The translations under genes and the position numbers were made by a program. Positions 1 to 10,881 of a DNA stretch of 64,000 bases are shown in pieces. The stretch's first letter is position 1; each line of letters opens with the position of its first letter. The notes beneath the pieces were generated by a model. It searched no databases, was not told the DNA's origin, and worked only from the letters and a program-made list of their open reading frames with translations. This DNA is from Thinopyrum elongatum (Eukaryota > Streptophyta > Magnoliopsida > Poales > Poaceae), in the NCBI GenBank assembly GCA_011799875.1, contig CM022301.1, forward strand, positions 86,881,667 to 86,945,666, given 5' to 3'.

Positions 1-83
1 AAGGGTTACATCTATAAATATGCATTCATTTGCATATTTATAACCGTGATTCTTTCGAATTGTCAAACGTTATCCATGGACAG

Positions 84-300
84 CCTGAGTATGTGTAGAT
101 TGGGTTCATTTTCCCATATGCTCTGCTCCGGATCCGATGCAGAATTTTGTCAGTGCCTCCCTGTTGTTCTCCGGGTACACATCCTCTCTGCTTATTGCCG
201 AGACGTGTATCAGGAGAACAGCGGGGAGGTGCTGCCGAAATTTTGCGTCGGATCCGGAGCAGAGCATGGGAAAACGAACCCAATCTACACATACTCGGGT
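84..300. repeat. Long near-perfect inverted repeat (hairpin) upstream of the CACTA-1 transposase
   Basis: Positions 84-180 and about 206-299 are reverse complements with few mismatches, around a loop of roughly 25 nt. Matching landmarks are GTAGATTGGGTTC near 95 with GAACCCAATCTAC near 276, and TCCGGATCCGA near 127 with TCGGATCCGGA near 248. Because of the symmetry, both strands give short ORFs starting with the same residues (MCRLGSFSH), which are artefacts of the palindrome. A transcript through it would fold into a stem of about 95 bp. Confidence 0.85.
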
Positions 301-433
301 GGGATTAGGACCTATCTTTACCTACTAGCGTCTAGGTTGCATGGACGTAATAAAACTGACAAACTCTATTAACTGATGAATATGGTTTGCTGAATTATGT
401 ATGTATTTCTTGTGTGTCCAGTAGCTAGGCAAG

Positions 434-2990
434 ATGAGTGATCGTGCGTGGATGTACACCGGTCACACTAGTCAGAAAGACATGACCCATGAATGGATGA
501 GAAAAACCAAGGGGTTTGTGAGAGCCGCATTTGCAAATGGACAGGAAACAACCTGGTGCCCCTGTGTCCACTGCGACAACTTTCATAAGAAGTCAGAGTT
601 TGAAATGATCAAACACCTACAGAAGTTGGGTTTCACGCCTAATTATACGGTCTGGACATTTCATGGTGAGTCTGCCCAACGTGCCAGAGCTGAGGAGGGC
701 CGTCGTCGCACTGACGAGCATGGTACCGGGATGGAAGACATGGTGAAAGACTTTGATGATGCTTGGGATTCGGACGATGAGATGGAGGAATCTGCAAAGG
801 CCTTCAATGATATGTTGGAGTCTTCAAAACGTCCTCTCCACGAGCACACTGAGCTTTGTCAGCTGGATGCCATCGCACAAGTAATGGCTCTGAAGGCTCA
901 ATTCAACTTGGGCAGAGAATGCTACGACGCGATGATGACACTATTTGGACGCTTTCTACCCAAAGGCCGTGTAATGCCTGCAAACCTGTATCAGTCAGAC
1001 AAAATCCTCCATGTACTTAAGATGCCCTATGAGAAGATAGATGCCTGTGAGAAAGGATGTGCCTTATTTAGGCTTGAGTATGCGGACTTGAAGTATTGTC
1101 CCGTTTGCCAGTCTTCCAGGTATGTTGAGGTAGACAACGGTATGGGTGAGAAGAGTCAAACAAAAATCCCAGTTAATGTTCTTCGGTATATGCCAATCAT
1201 ACCAAGACTTCAACGTCTTTTCATGGTCGAAGAGACGGCCAGATAGATGACATGGCACAAATTGGGCAAAAGAACCGAACTAGATGCAGATGGGGAGCCG
1301 ATGTTGGTACACACATCGGACGCTTTTGCGTGGAAGCGCTTCGATGCAATACATCATGCTAAAGCGGCAGATCCAAGGCATCCTTGAATCGCCATAAGCA
1401 TGGATGGGTTCAATGTGTTTGGTATGATGGCAACCCAATACAGTTGTTGGCCTGTATTTGTCATTCCACTCAATCTCCCCCCCGGACAGATTATTCAAAG
1501 AAAGAACATTTTTCTGACGTTGATAATTCCGGGGCCCAACTATCCGGGGAAGAATATGAATGTGTACATGCAGCCGCTTAAGGATGAACTGCAAGAAGCT
1601 TGGGATAATGGGATCAAGACATATGACGCCGCTACAAAAAAAAAACTTCCTAATGCGTGCGTGGTACATGTACTCGATGCATGACTTGTCGGCGTATGCG
1701 CTATTCGTTGGCTGGTGTGTGCATGGAAGGTTCCCGTGCCCCACATGCAAGGCAGCTCTTGAGTTTCGTCGGCTGCAGGCGGGTGGCAAGTTTTCTTGCT
1801 TCGACATGCATAGACAGTTCCTGGATCCTCGCCATAAGTTCAGAAAAGACAAGAAGAACTTCATCAAAGGTAGAGTTGTCAAAAACTCTGCACCACCTGC
1901 GTTGATAGGCCAACAGACCCTGGATCAGTTAAACTCTCTCGAGCCGGATCCGGAGCGTCCAGGGTATTTCAAGGGGTATAATTCCGAACACACCTGGACT
2001 CACAAGACATGCTTGTGGGATCTGCCTTACTTCAAAGACCTCCTTTGCCCACACAACATCGACGTGATGCACACTGAAAAGAATGTTGGCGAGGCCCTCT
2101 TTGGTACATTGTTTGGCATAGAGGGGAAAACAAAGGATAATCCTAAGGCTAGAGTCGATCAGCAGGCTCTATGTGATAGACCGCTACAAAACATGCGACA
2201 ACCGAAAGGAAAGAAGAACTGGACGAAGCCAAAGGCATGGTTCAATCTTGGAAGGCCAGTTATGAGGGAAATACTCCTGTGGGTGAAAAATGAGTTGATG
2301 TTCCCCGATGGGTATGCAGCGAATCTAAAGAGGGGAGCGAGCCTTGAAAAATTGAAAATATTTGGTTTCAAGAGTCATGATTGGCACATATGGCTTGAGC
2401 GGGTAATGCCGGTGATGTTGCATGGCTTTATCCCTGAGGATGAATGGCTAGTACTGGCAGAGCTGAGCTATTTCTTCCGTGTTCTTTGTGCGAAAGAACT
2501 ATCGCCTGGCTTGCTAGAAGAACTGGAAGAGTTGGCGCCGGAGTTGATCTGCAAGTTAGAGAGGATCTTTCCACCGGGCTTCTTTAATCCAATGCAGCAT
2601 TTGATTTTGCATCTCCCGACCGAGGCACGATTGGGGGTGCCCGTGCAAAATCGTTGGTGCTATGCAACTGAGAGGATGCAGAAGACGCTTCAAGAAAAAT
2701 GTAAAAATAAACGTCGAATTGAAGCATCGATGGCCGAGGCATTCATTACTGAGGAGGCGGCAAACTTCGTGACAGCACACTACGAAGCCAAAAATCGTCA
2801 TTTGCATAATTCGAAGCCTCGGTACAATGCTGGCGACCCTAAAAAGGGTGGATCCAACCTCAGCCTATTCAAAGGGAAGCTCGCACCAGCCGGTGCTTAT
2901 ACTCCCTTATCGTTGGATGTCGACGAATGGCAGACCATTACGTTGTATATCTTGAACAACCTAACAGAAGTGCGGCCGTACATCAAGTAA
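434..2990 (+). pseudogene. CACTA transposase, TNPD-like (Transpos_assoc, Transposase_21, DUF4218), decayed
   Basis: This is the catalytic transposase of CACTA-1. The N-terminus from 434 matches the transposase-associated domain, with a Cys/His cluster (WCPCVHCDNF) around residues 40-47. The Transposase_21 core follows. It includes SMDGFNVFGMMATQYSCWPV near 1398-1460, a conserved YSMHDLSAYALF block near 1673 and a CPTC pair near 1740. The DUF4218 domain (FFRVLCAKELSPG to NRWCYATER) spans about 2470-2690. Damage is clear: in-frame TAG at 1244-1246, in-frame TGA at 1385-1387, and a frame change at the A-run near 1637-1645. The last large exon ends at a GTAAG donor at 2989, and a short exon (3060-3177) follows with a normal acceptor. 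It is a transposase relic and not a host gene. Confidence 0.9.
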
Positions 2991-3059
2991 GTTCTCGGTA
3001 CATTGTTTCGCAACCTCTAATTCCTTTGAATTGCTCTTATTCCCGAATATTTGATACAG

Positions 3060-3177
3060 TCGATACGTCGCCGAATTCTCGTATGGAGCGGTGATCCAAA
3101 AGGATTCCGTCGAAGAGTATGAGCTTCTGGCAATGTATGGAAGCGGCTATCCCGGTTTCATCTCTTGGTTCAAATAA
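3060..3177 (+). pseudogene. Small downstream exon of the CACTA-1 transposase gene
   Basis: After the intron at about 2989-3059 (GT donor, ACAG acceptor) the frame continues as RYVAEFSYGAVIQKDSVEEY and on to GYPGFISWFK, then TAA at about 3175. Proteins of this family normally continue into a DUF4216 segment, which here is found in the next ORF. The TAA may therefore be a decay product or fall in a skipped segment. Confidence 0.6.
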
Positions 3178-3272
3178 ACGGTAATTTCCATTAGACCATT
3201 TCATTTCTTCTTCTAATTTCCGGCTAATGCAACAATCCTTTCGTATTAAACTTGTAGGCTAGTTCAGAGTCT

Positions 3273-4106
3273 ATGGACGCCGAATTGAGACAAGTCGCTA
3301 ATGGTTTTGACTATAAGGTCCGTTCATTTGACAAATACGACATCAACGGGTATCGCTTTCGTACCTATGGCAAAGAGCTATCTATGGCCGACCGAAAGTC
3401 TACAAATTGTTGTGTCTCTGCTATCGGCGAAAGAGATACCGAGTATTATGGAAGAGTTGAAGCAATTTATGAACTTCTATTCTATGGTGCCAACCCACCG
3501 AACGTCGTAGTCTTCAAATGTTATTGGTTCCAGCCGAAGGAGACTAGAAGGACTCATGAACATCAAGGGCTAGTCGAAATCAAACAAAGCACCCATTTGA
3601 ATGTTCCCGATGTCTATATTACGGCTCAACAGGCGACCCAAGTTTTCTATCTACCGTGGGCCTGCCAAAGTGATCCAAATCTCAAAGGTTGGGATGTCGT
3701 TTATGAAGTGCCGCCACATGTTAGACCACCTCCCCCCAATGAAGAGGATTATGAACCTCACATTAACCCAGACACATATGAAGGAGAATTCTTCCAAGAA
3801 ACACGTCTTTCCAAAAAACGTTTCAAGAACCGCTCTACTTCACCCCAGAACATTGAAGTAGACAGCGGCAGTGAATCCGAGCCTGAGCCGGAACAAGAAG
3901 AGCCGGAACAAGAAGAGGTTACTGCTACGGATGACCTGTCAATGCTTGACCGATTACGTACAGGAGGCCTTCCACATGTTGATGCATTTATTGATGATGA
4001 TGAGCACGTCATTACTGATAGTGATGATGATGATGCATTTATTGACCCCGAAGCATATATAGACGGTGATGATGATGCATTTATTAATGATGACGATGAA
4101 GATTAA
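3273..4106 (+). CDS. C-terminal DUF4216 part of the CACTA-1 transposase, with acidic tail
   Basis: An open frame of 277 aa follows a TTGTAG acceptor-like site at about 3258. The first 150 residues carry the DUF4216 pattern usually found at the C-terminus of CACTA transposases. Examples are DYKVRSFDKYDINGYRF, then EYYGRVEAIYELLFYG, VVVFKCYWF and a QVFYLPW block. After residue 150 the protein turns proline-rich and then strongly acidic. Repeated Asp runs from about 3990 to 4100 are encoded by GATGAT repeats. It is best read as the 3' exon of the gene starting at 434, using its own Met only because no confident splice is visible. Confidence 0.75.
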   Translation: MDAELRQVANGFDYKVRSFDKYDINGYRFRTYGKELSMADRKSTNCCVSAIGERDTEYYGRVEAIYELLFYGANPPNVVVFKCYWFQPKETRRTHEHQGLVEIKQSTHLNVPDVYITAQQATQVFYLPWACQSDPNLKGWDVVYEVPPHVRPPPPNEEDYEPHINPDTYEGEFFQETRLSKKRFKNRSTSPQNIEVDSGSESEPEPEQEEPEQEEVTATDDLSMLDRLRTGGLPHVDAFIDDDEHVITDSDDDDAFIDPEAYIDGDDDAFINDDDED

Positions 4107-4303
4107 TATTACAGTTCATGTCAGGTATTCAATTATTATTATGTACATATATATTATTAATTAGTTCATGTTAGGTATTCAATTTTTTATTATGTTCATG
4201 ATGATGATACACTAAAATTATATACATATTATTCATGTCAGGTATTCATTCTTTTTATGTTGTACTAATTTCGTTTACTCTTTGTCATTGCAGGTGTTGA
4301 CAG
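4107..4303. other. Spacer between the two CACTA-1 genes
   Basis: AT-rich non-coding DNA with three copies of a short motif (GTTCATGTNAGGTATTCA) near 4115, 4165 and 4232. A TTGCAG acceptor-like site at about 4287-4292 lies just before the ATG of the second gene and suggests a 5'-UTR intron. Confidence 0.5.
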
Positions 4304-6827
4304 ATGGTGGGCGCAGGTCGAGAGCGCTCCGAGGCTCCTTCCTCGGCGCATGGTGGGAGGGGTGCTATTATTCCACCCCAGCCCCTCCGGAGAGCGCTGG
4401 ATCTCGGTATGCAGACACCACCGGCGGTCGCTTCTTCTTCGGCCGGGAGAGGTCGGGGGGGAAGAAGGCTGCTAGAGGTGGACGTGGCGGCGGGCGAGGT
4501 AGGAAGGCTGCTGCTACACCTTCCTCGCCGCCACCCCCAGCTGATTCACCCGACCACAGGAGTGCTCCGTCTGAGATGGAGCCACCTGAGGTGGAGCCGT
4601 CTCGGACTCCGGTCCACGAGCCTCGGGGCGACGAGCCTATGGCAGACGCGCCTACGGCCGACGAGCCTCGGGCCGACGAGCGTCGGGCTGCCGAGCCTTT
4701 GTCCCGCGAGACTCCGTCCCACGAGACTCCGGAGCTCAGCAGGGATCACGCTGAGTCGCAGCAGAACCCTTTGGAGGACTCGCCGGAGTCGAGTGGCCGT
4801 GCTGAGGGTGGCTATAGCTCTGATAGCTATAGCGAGGGTGAGTGGGTTGAGGGGCACAAAGTCTACCAGCGTGGTGGTACAAAGCTCCCTGACACCCTGG
4901 CGACCCCCGACCAGAGGTGGTTGATTGCGCCTAGCGGGGAGAAGTAAGTGCATTTACTCTTTTTTAACCTTTTGTCTTCACATTTCTTCGAATATCTAAT
5001 GCGTTGGCCTTGTCATACTGCAGGTCTTGGACACACGAGCCGAATGTCCGCAAGCCCAACAGTGTCCTTGGTGTGATTTGTCGCCAGAGCTTCCCGGGGT
5101 GGGTCACGTTGCCCGGTGAGGGCCGGGTTCAAGAGCTAGGAATGACCTGGGAGCACTACTTGGCTGCCCCGGCCCCGCCGGGGCATAGGATCGGCGATGT
5201 CGAGTGCCACACGATCGCCGACATTGTGATCCAGACGTTTTGGGTAATTTCTCCTTTGCCGTCTACGTTGTGTTTTCTTCTTTGATTGGCAACCCTAGTG
5301 ATTGTATTAATCCGTGTTTTCTTGTTTGATTGCAGACCTTCTACAGGTGTGCTGAGGGACAGGAGGAGGCCGCGGCTCGGGTTATCGACACCGAGTGTAG
5401 GCGCCTACTTCAAAACTTTCGGCACGAGGCTCGGACGCAGGCTGTTCGAGACTACTTCGCCTCGGCTGGTATTAGGAGGAAAAAAGGGAAGTGCCGCGTC
5501 AAGTATCTGAGTAAGGAGAAGTACATGAAGGTAATTACCTATTCTTAAGGCCTTGTACTTAGTTTCCTTGATTTGATTCGTAGGCGTAGCGCTCAAATTT
5601 CTCTTGCTTAACTTAGGTGCCCCCGAGATGGTGTGCGGATAGGATGGACTGTTGGGAGGCGTTGGTGGAAGAGTGGTGCACTCCCGAATCGAGCTCCGTC
5701 CACGACATTGCAAAGAACAAGCGTGCCCAAATGAAAGGTGTCCCACACCATCTAGGCAGCGTCAACCTACATCAGTTCGGGAAAAACTGGGTATGTGGTT
5801 TGATTCATGATTCATGCAAATTCATTCTTCATGCTAGCTTGAGCCCTTAACTAATACTCTGTTCTCTCTTTTAGGCGCGACACAACAAGGCTCCAGTGCC
5901 AGAGCTGTTCGACCTCTATGCCATGTCCAATACTGCCTCGTACAAGAAGGCCAAGGCATTCTCTGAGTCTGACCTCGATGATCCAGAGAAATTCACCAAC
6001 CCCACCTCCCACCACAAGCTTGTGATGTACAGAGACCAGGGGAAGGCGAGGAAAGGGCCGGACTTTAACCCGAGCCAACCTCTTGATCCAGAGCTGGTGA
6101 TGATATCTGGTGGCGGGAGGTCCCATGGCTCGTTAGCCATTGGGAATGGACTGATACGTTGTAGTAGCACTCTCCCACAGATCAAGAAGCGCCAGACCAG
6201 CTCCGATCCTGAGATATTGCCTCGTGCATGGCCAGTGGAGCTCCAATTCAAGGTTAGTTATACGGAATCAGATACCTTTCCTCCATTACATTGTGTGTGC
6301 GGCCGTCGATTATTACAATGGTAACGAGTGGTGTTGCAGGCTGCTATTGAGGCAGAGAGAGCGAAGACCCAGGCTGCTATTGAGGAAGAGAGAGCGAACA
6401 CGCAGGCGCTTCTAGCGGAGAGGGACCTGCAGATGGCTAAGCTGTTGGAGGAGGAGAGGAACCGGAACATGATGGCTACCCAGGCCCTATACGAGATGTT
6501 TGCGGTAATTTTATTTTGCATGTTAGCCAAATCATGCACGTAATGTTCCTTACATTAGTATCTAATATGACTGACTCGTCAAAACCAAATGTGCAGACCA
6601 TGTGCGAGAAGACCGGCACGACTCCTCCGGCGATGCCAGACATTGTTCCGGCGGGCACGGTGAGTTTCATTTGAATGGTCATTAGTTACTAGTCTTCACA
6701 TTTGAGTTGCATCATGCTAACGATACATTGGAAATGATCTTTGGTGCAGCATAACTCCCGACAAGCATCGACCGATGCTTCTCCGTCTGCCACTGGCGCG
6801 ACCGGTCCTACAGCTACACCTCCTTGA
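4304..6827 (+). pseudogene. CACTA-1 second gene: Transposase_24 / Ptta-En-Spm family protein, 8 exons
   Basis: I reconstruct eight exons, all with GT-AG junctions and compatible phases: 4304-4943, 5024-5243, 5336-5530, 5617-5790, 5875-6252, 6340-6504, 6597-6659 and 6750-6827 (TGA). Exon 1 encodes a Pro/Arg/Glu-rich, repetitive N-terminus. Exons 2-5 form the conserved Transposase_24 region (PNSVLGVICRQSFPGWV, HRIGDVECHTIADIVIQTFW, FYRCAEGQEEAAARV, WEALVEEWC). Exon 6 is an alanine/glutamate coiled coil built on a repeated AAIEAERAKTQ unit. Exon 1 needs a frame change near the G-run at 4453-4460 to join its ATG to the downstream frame. That makes this copy probably defective, although the rest is remarkably intact. 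In related elements this protein accompanies the transposase and is presumed to bind the element ends. Confidence 0.85.
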
Positions 6828-7225
6828 TGACGGTAAGTTTTCCCAAGTGTTTAGCTTAACAAATGCATACTTAGCTTAAGAAATGACCTAGTCGTGTGCC
6901 TTTGGTAGCCTTCCATACAGGGAAATGCCTCCTAGTGCTTCCACTGAGCCATGGTAGTTCGCTACTTCTCCGAAACACATGGATTGACCGGCATGTGTCC
7001 TTCTTTGCTCCTGTGTCTGTCCCTACGGGGAAATATCACGCGATGTATCACCGAAGTCCTTGTAGCTTGCTATGACTTGGTTGCACTCGCTGATGACCGA
7101 CACGTGCATTGCTGGGTCATGTATGCCTGTCCCTGTACATTTGTGCCACCTTGGTTCTATGACTAGTCATGTCGGCCCGGGTTCTCTGCCATATGGATAC
7201 TAGCGACATAATCATATACTTAGCA
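6828..7225. other. Non-coding 3' flank of the second CACTA-1 gene
   Basis: No convincing coding sequence. This is probably the 3' UTR or terminator region of the second gene. A 71-aa open frame at 6951-7166 has no recognisable features. Confidence 0.4.
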
Positions 7226-7812
7226 TTTTTTCCTCCAAAATGACTCAATATGCTTAGCTAGCTCAAAAATAACATAATAAGCTTAATTAGCTCAAAAATG
7301 ACCTATTTAACCTAGGATAGCTCTAAAATGACCTATACTTAGCATTTATTCCTCCAAAATGACTTAATATGCCCCAAAATGACTTAATATGCTCCAAAAT
7401 GACCTATGTAGCTCCAAAATGACTTAATATGCTCCAAAATGACCTATTTAGCTCCAAAATGACTTAATATGCTCCAAAATGACCTATTTAGCTCCAAAAT
7501 GACTTAATATGCTCCAAAATGACCTATTTAGCTCCAAAATGACTTAATATGCTCCAAAATGACTTAATATGCTCCAAAATGACTTAACTTAATATGCTCC
7601 AAAATGACTTAATACGCTAAATAGGTCATTTTGGAGCATATTAAGTCATTTTGGAGCATATTTAGCTCCAAAATGACCTATTTAGCTCCAAAATGACCTA
7701 TTTAGCTCGAAAATGACTTAATATGCTCCAAAATGACCTAAACTTAGCTTATTTACTTCATTTATGACATACTTAGCCTATTTAGGTCAAAAATGGCCTA
7801 TTTAACTAGGTT
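7226..7812. repeat. Tandem and inverted repeats of an AAAATGACYTA motif
   Basis: A unit of about 36-40 bp alternating CTCCAAAATGACTTAATATG and CTCCAAAATGACCTATTTAG is reiterated more than 15 times. At 7614-7660 the motif flips to the opposite orientation (GGTCATTTTGGAG), giving a central inverted arm, and then returns to the original orientation. It lies between the gene block and the subterminal region of CACTA-1. Confidence 0.9.
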
Positions 7813-8217
7813 AGCTCTAAAATGACACAAGTAAGCAATAAGAAGAAGAAAAAGAAAGAGAAGAAAAATTCTGCTTCTTTTTCTTCTTCTTCTAGTCTTC
7901 TTCTTCTTCTAACTTTCTTCTTTCCCATTTTGCAGATTTGCTTCAGATCACGGAAGCTTGCGTTGGAGTCTACTCTTCTCCTTGTCCTTCCTTTTTGTTT
8001 TGATTTTGTAGGATGAACAATTTGAAACTTGCTACGTATATATGTATGGATGGATGGTGGCTATATTGTATATGGACCTTTTGCTTAATTGTTGGATATG
8101 TTGGACTTTTCATTTGGTGTATATATGTGTTGGATGATGATATATGTGTTGGATATGTTGGATGATTCATATGGCAGGGATATGTTGGCTATATGTACTT
8201 GTTGAAATATTTTGAAA

Positions 8218-8219
<2 letters not shown>

Positions 8220-8263
<44 letters not shown>
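8220..8263. repeat. (AT)n microsatellite
   Basis: Uninterrupted AT dinucleotides over about 42 bp within the 3' non-coding part of CACTA-1. Confidence 0.95.
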
Positions 8264-8264
<1 letters not shown>

Positions 8265-8309
8265 GTGAAATTGATTGAATTTAAGAAAAAATAGGGGCTA
8301 TATAGCCAA

Positions 8310-8870
8310 TTTGCCGTCTGCTAGTAGACGGCAAAGGGGTTTGCCATCTGCTAGCAGACGGCAAACATGACACGTGGCAGCAGCCTATTCAACCTGGGCT
8401 GGCCTATTTGGCCTATTTGCCATCTGCTGGCAGACGGCAAAGAAGCAAGGTCTTTGCCATCTGCCAGCAGATGACAAAGAAGCCAGGTCTTTGCCATCTG
8501 CCAGCAGACGGCAAAGAAGCAAAGGTCTTTGCCATCTGCTGGCAGACGGCAAAGAAGAAAAGGTCTTTGCCATCTGCCAGCAGACGGCAAAGAAGCAAAG
8601 GTCTTTGCCATCTGCTGGCAGACGGCAAAGAAGCAAAGGTGTTTGCCGTCTGCTGGCAGACGGCAAAGAGCGCCGTTAGCCCCCTAACGGGGCTGTCACC
8701 TTTTTTATGCCGTTTGCTAGCAGATGGCAAAGAACTTTCCTTCTTTGCCGTCCGCCAGCAGACGGCAAAGCGGCCTTTACCGGCAGCAGTTCAGCTGGAG
8801 TGTTTGCCGTCTGCTGGCAGATGGCAAAGGCTTTGCCGTCCGCCAAACATGCCTTTGGCAGACGGCAAAG
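8310..8870. repeat. CACTA-1 subterminal palindrome array (about 13 units)
   Basis: The palindromic unit TTTGCCRTCTG-CYRGC-AGACGGCAAA (26-27 bp) recurs about 13 times, often every 38-40 bp. It starts near 8310, 8339, 8418, 8453, 8489, 8527, 8566, 8605, 8641, 8708, 8743, 8801 and 8831. CACTA elements have subterminal repeats that are bound by element-encoded proteins, so these are the likely binding sites. Several long repetitive ORFs across this block on both strands are artefacts of the repeats. Confidence 0.92.
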
Positions 8871-8888
8871 CAGCTGATTCCAGTAGTG
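8867..8888 (-). repeat. Right terminal inverted repeat of CACTA-1
   Basis: The end reads CAAAGCAGCTGATTCCAGTAGTG on the plus strand in the last bases to 8888, so the outward-facing terminus begins CACTACTGGAATC. The sequence changes immediately afterwards to GypA gag. Confidence 0.88.
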
Positions 8889-10395
8889 ATTGCCTCAATG
8901 TTGAACTTTGGCCCGCCAAACCGGGGCACTGATGACTTCCCCTTGCGACGCTGATTATTATTCTGCGTGTTGGTGTTCGCCACAAAATCTGAACCGCCGT
9001 CCGACTGCTTGGGATTAAAATTGTTACCTTGACCCGCCGGACTATGCTGCTGTCCCTTTGCATTGCCATTCTTCTTCCCTTTCCCAACTTTCTCCTCATC
9101 GGACTCGGGGTCCTTAGTGCTATTAGAATCAGCATATTTGACGAGAGCCGCCATGAGCTCTCCCATATCATTGCAGTGGCGCTTAAGCCGCCCCAACTTC
9201 TGCTTAAGGGGGAGGAAACGGCAATTCTTTTCCAACATCAGGGCGGCTGAACCGGCGTTGATATTGTCCGATGAGTGAATAATAGTTGATATCCGGCGCA
9301 CCCAATTGGTGGTTGACTCGCCCTCACCCTGGACGCAAGAGTCTAAATCAAGAATCGATTGAGAGTTATGAGATGGCCCTTAAAATCCTTGGGCAGGCTC
9401 TCATTACATAAAGCCGGCACTAAGCATGGCACCCCAAGGGTTCTAGAGGTTACTCCTGCCTCCACGGACGCCGATGGGTAAACCGGAGATTGTTGATGAG
9501 CTGTCAACTGAGCCGCCAGCTCGGCCTCCCGACGTGCCCTGCCCTGATCTACCAAAGTCTGAGCATCATTACCAACACGCGGCGGGTCATGCCTACGAGG
9601 CTGGTTATGGTGCCGCTCACTGCTTGAAACTGCTGGCGAGTCAATATGCCTGCTATAACTCGAGCTAAATGAATCTGTTCCCGACTATATGAATAAGCCG
9701 CCTGCTGTGCCACCACTGTCTGAAAGAAGCTCTCCGGCTCTCCGTATCTCCATCGCGGCTGGTGACTCGCCTTCAACAGGGAGAGCCACCAATCGCATAG
9801 CTGCCGCAATCATATTGTCCAAGGGGTTAGAATAATGACCCAGCGGTGTTGGGACATGCCGAGGCGGGGTCAAATTCAAATGGGGCGGGTCTGCATCACG
9901 TGGTTGAACCATCGCTCCCGTCCTGGTCGCCTCAACAACCCGGTTCACCACGGGCGGGTTACTAGTTCCCGCCCCAGGTGTGTTGAAAAGATTCCTTGCA
10001 TCGTACTCCGGAGGTAGATGACTCTGGTGCCTCCTTCGCAGAACGGCGTTAGATGCATTCTGATCCAGGCTTAACAGGAAATTCTCTGCTTGAATCTGTT
10101 GAGACGCAGCATCCAGGGCGGCTCATTTTGTCGCCATCCTAGTATTTTCAGCATTAAACTCCTCCTTGGCTTGAGCTATCTCATCTCGCAGCTTCTTGAC
10201 ATCCACCTTATGCTGTGCTTGATTCTCCGGTGTTACCTCTGCAGTTAATAAGGTCGCCAAAGCCTCCAAGAGCTCGGATAAAACTTGAGCCAGCGGGCGC
10301 GCAGAGTTACTTGCCCCGGCTGTTGCCGTGGCCGTTGAACCAGAAGTCATGGCTGCAACAGTTGATGGATTGAGCACCGGTTGAGTGCCGGCCAT
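8889..10395 (-). pseudogene. GypA gag (Ty3/gypsy), frame-disrupted and truncated by CACTA-1
   Basis: Translation runs leftward from Met at 10395 (MAGTQPVLNPSTVAAMTSGS). It gives an Ala/Thr-rich N-terminus, an acidic/basic helical stretch (DVKKLRDEIAQAKEEFNAEN) and then segments in shifting frames. These include a Pro-rich block at about 9685-9951 and the gag core end near 9301-8900. That end contains CNDMGELMAALVKYADSNS and a low-complexity basic linker leading to VPRFGGPKFNIEA. At least two frame changes (about 10120 and 9560) and several stops mark it as a pseudogene. No zinc knuckle is reached before the CACTA-1 junction. The protein would have formed the element's virus-like particle. Confidence 0.72.
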
Positions 10396-10860
10396 GAAGA
10401 TTGCGACTCTGTTCGGCGGCTCATTGGGGTCCGGAATACTGTCACCATCGGAATAGCCCCCAAGCCGGCCGTCTTGTAACTAATACATTGAATCGGTCTC
10501 GCCGATTGAGGACTCATCACCGGAGTAGATGACCGTCTATCCACAAGATCCGCCCCTTGGATGCAACCAACAAAGGCGCGCTTTATGGCGGGTTGAAACT
10601 TGGCAGGTCGTGCACGCTGAGCCATCTCGATGATGTCGGTGCAGGTGTCCGGCTTAGGCCCCGACTCACCGATCTTGCCAATGAAGACATGGATTCCACC
10701 GAAGGGGACCCGGTACCCGTACTCGATTGAGCCAGCCTCGGGGCCCCAGCCTGCGTCGTCGATGTAGAGCTTGCCACGACGACTCTTGGTCATCTGGCCC
10801 ACAGCGTATCCCTTGATCCCTGCGAAGTTGCCCTTCAAGAACTCGAAACCACCGCACGCT
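10396..10860 (-). other. GypA leader with an open reading segment upstream of gag
   Basis: From just inside the PBS an open minus-strand frame runs through FEFLKGNFAGIKGYAVGQMT, SIEYGYRVPFGGIHVFIGKI and RARPAKFQPAIKRAFVG. It has protein-like composition and may be part of an N-terminally extended gag, or a separate short leader ORF. I know no function for it. Confidence 0.5.
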
Positions 10861-10879
10861 GGCCCCACGGTGGGCGCCA
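10861..10879 (-). promoter_or_regulatory. GypA primer-binding site
   Basis: The minus strand reads TGGCGCCCACCGTGGGGCC two bases inside the LTR. It starts with TGG, as expected for pairing with a tRNA CCA end. I did not assign the tRNA with confidence. Confidence 0.8.
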
Positions 10880-10881
10880 AC

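Larger units (their letters stand above)
1..8888 (+). mobile_element. CACTA-1: right-hand part of an autonomous-type CACTA (En/Spm) DNA transposon
   Basis: The element enters from the left edge and ends at 8888 with a terminus that reads CACTACTGGAATCAGCTG on the minus strand, the CACTA signature. It carries two genes on the plus strand: a TNPD-like transposase (434-4106) and a Transposase_24-type second gene (4304-6827). These are followed by a non-coding repeat-rich stretch and a dense subterminal palindrome block. The outer 5' terminus lies outside the window. The 3-bp target duplication would be ATT (8889-8891), but the other copy cannot be seen. The element sits inside the gag region of GypA. 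Frameshifts and stops in both genes suggest this copy is no longer autonomous. Confidence 0.93.

Noticed and set aside
38..372. ORFs at the left edge on both strands starting MCRLGSFSH
   Set aside because: They are mirror images created by the hairpin at 84-300.
7822..8016. 64-aa Lys/Ser-rich ORF
   Set aside because: It comes from purine- and pyrimidine-rich low-complexity DNA (AAGAAG and TTCTTC runs).
8351..8932. Several long overlapping ORFs rich in LPSAGRRQ or CRLPADGK repeats on both strands
   Set aside because: They are translations of the CACTA-1 subterminal palindromes and appear in several frames and both strands alike.
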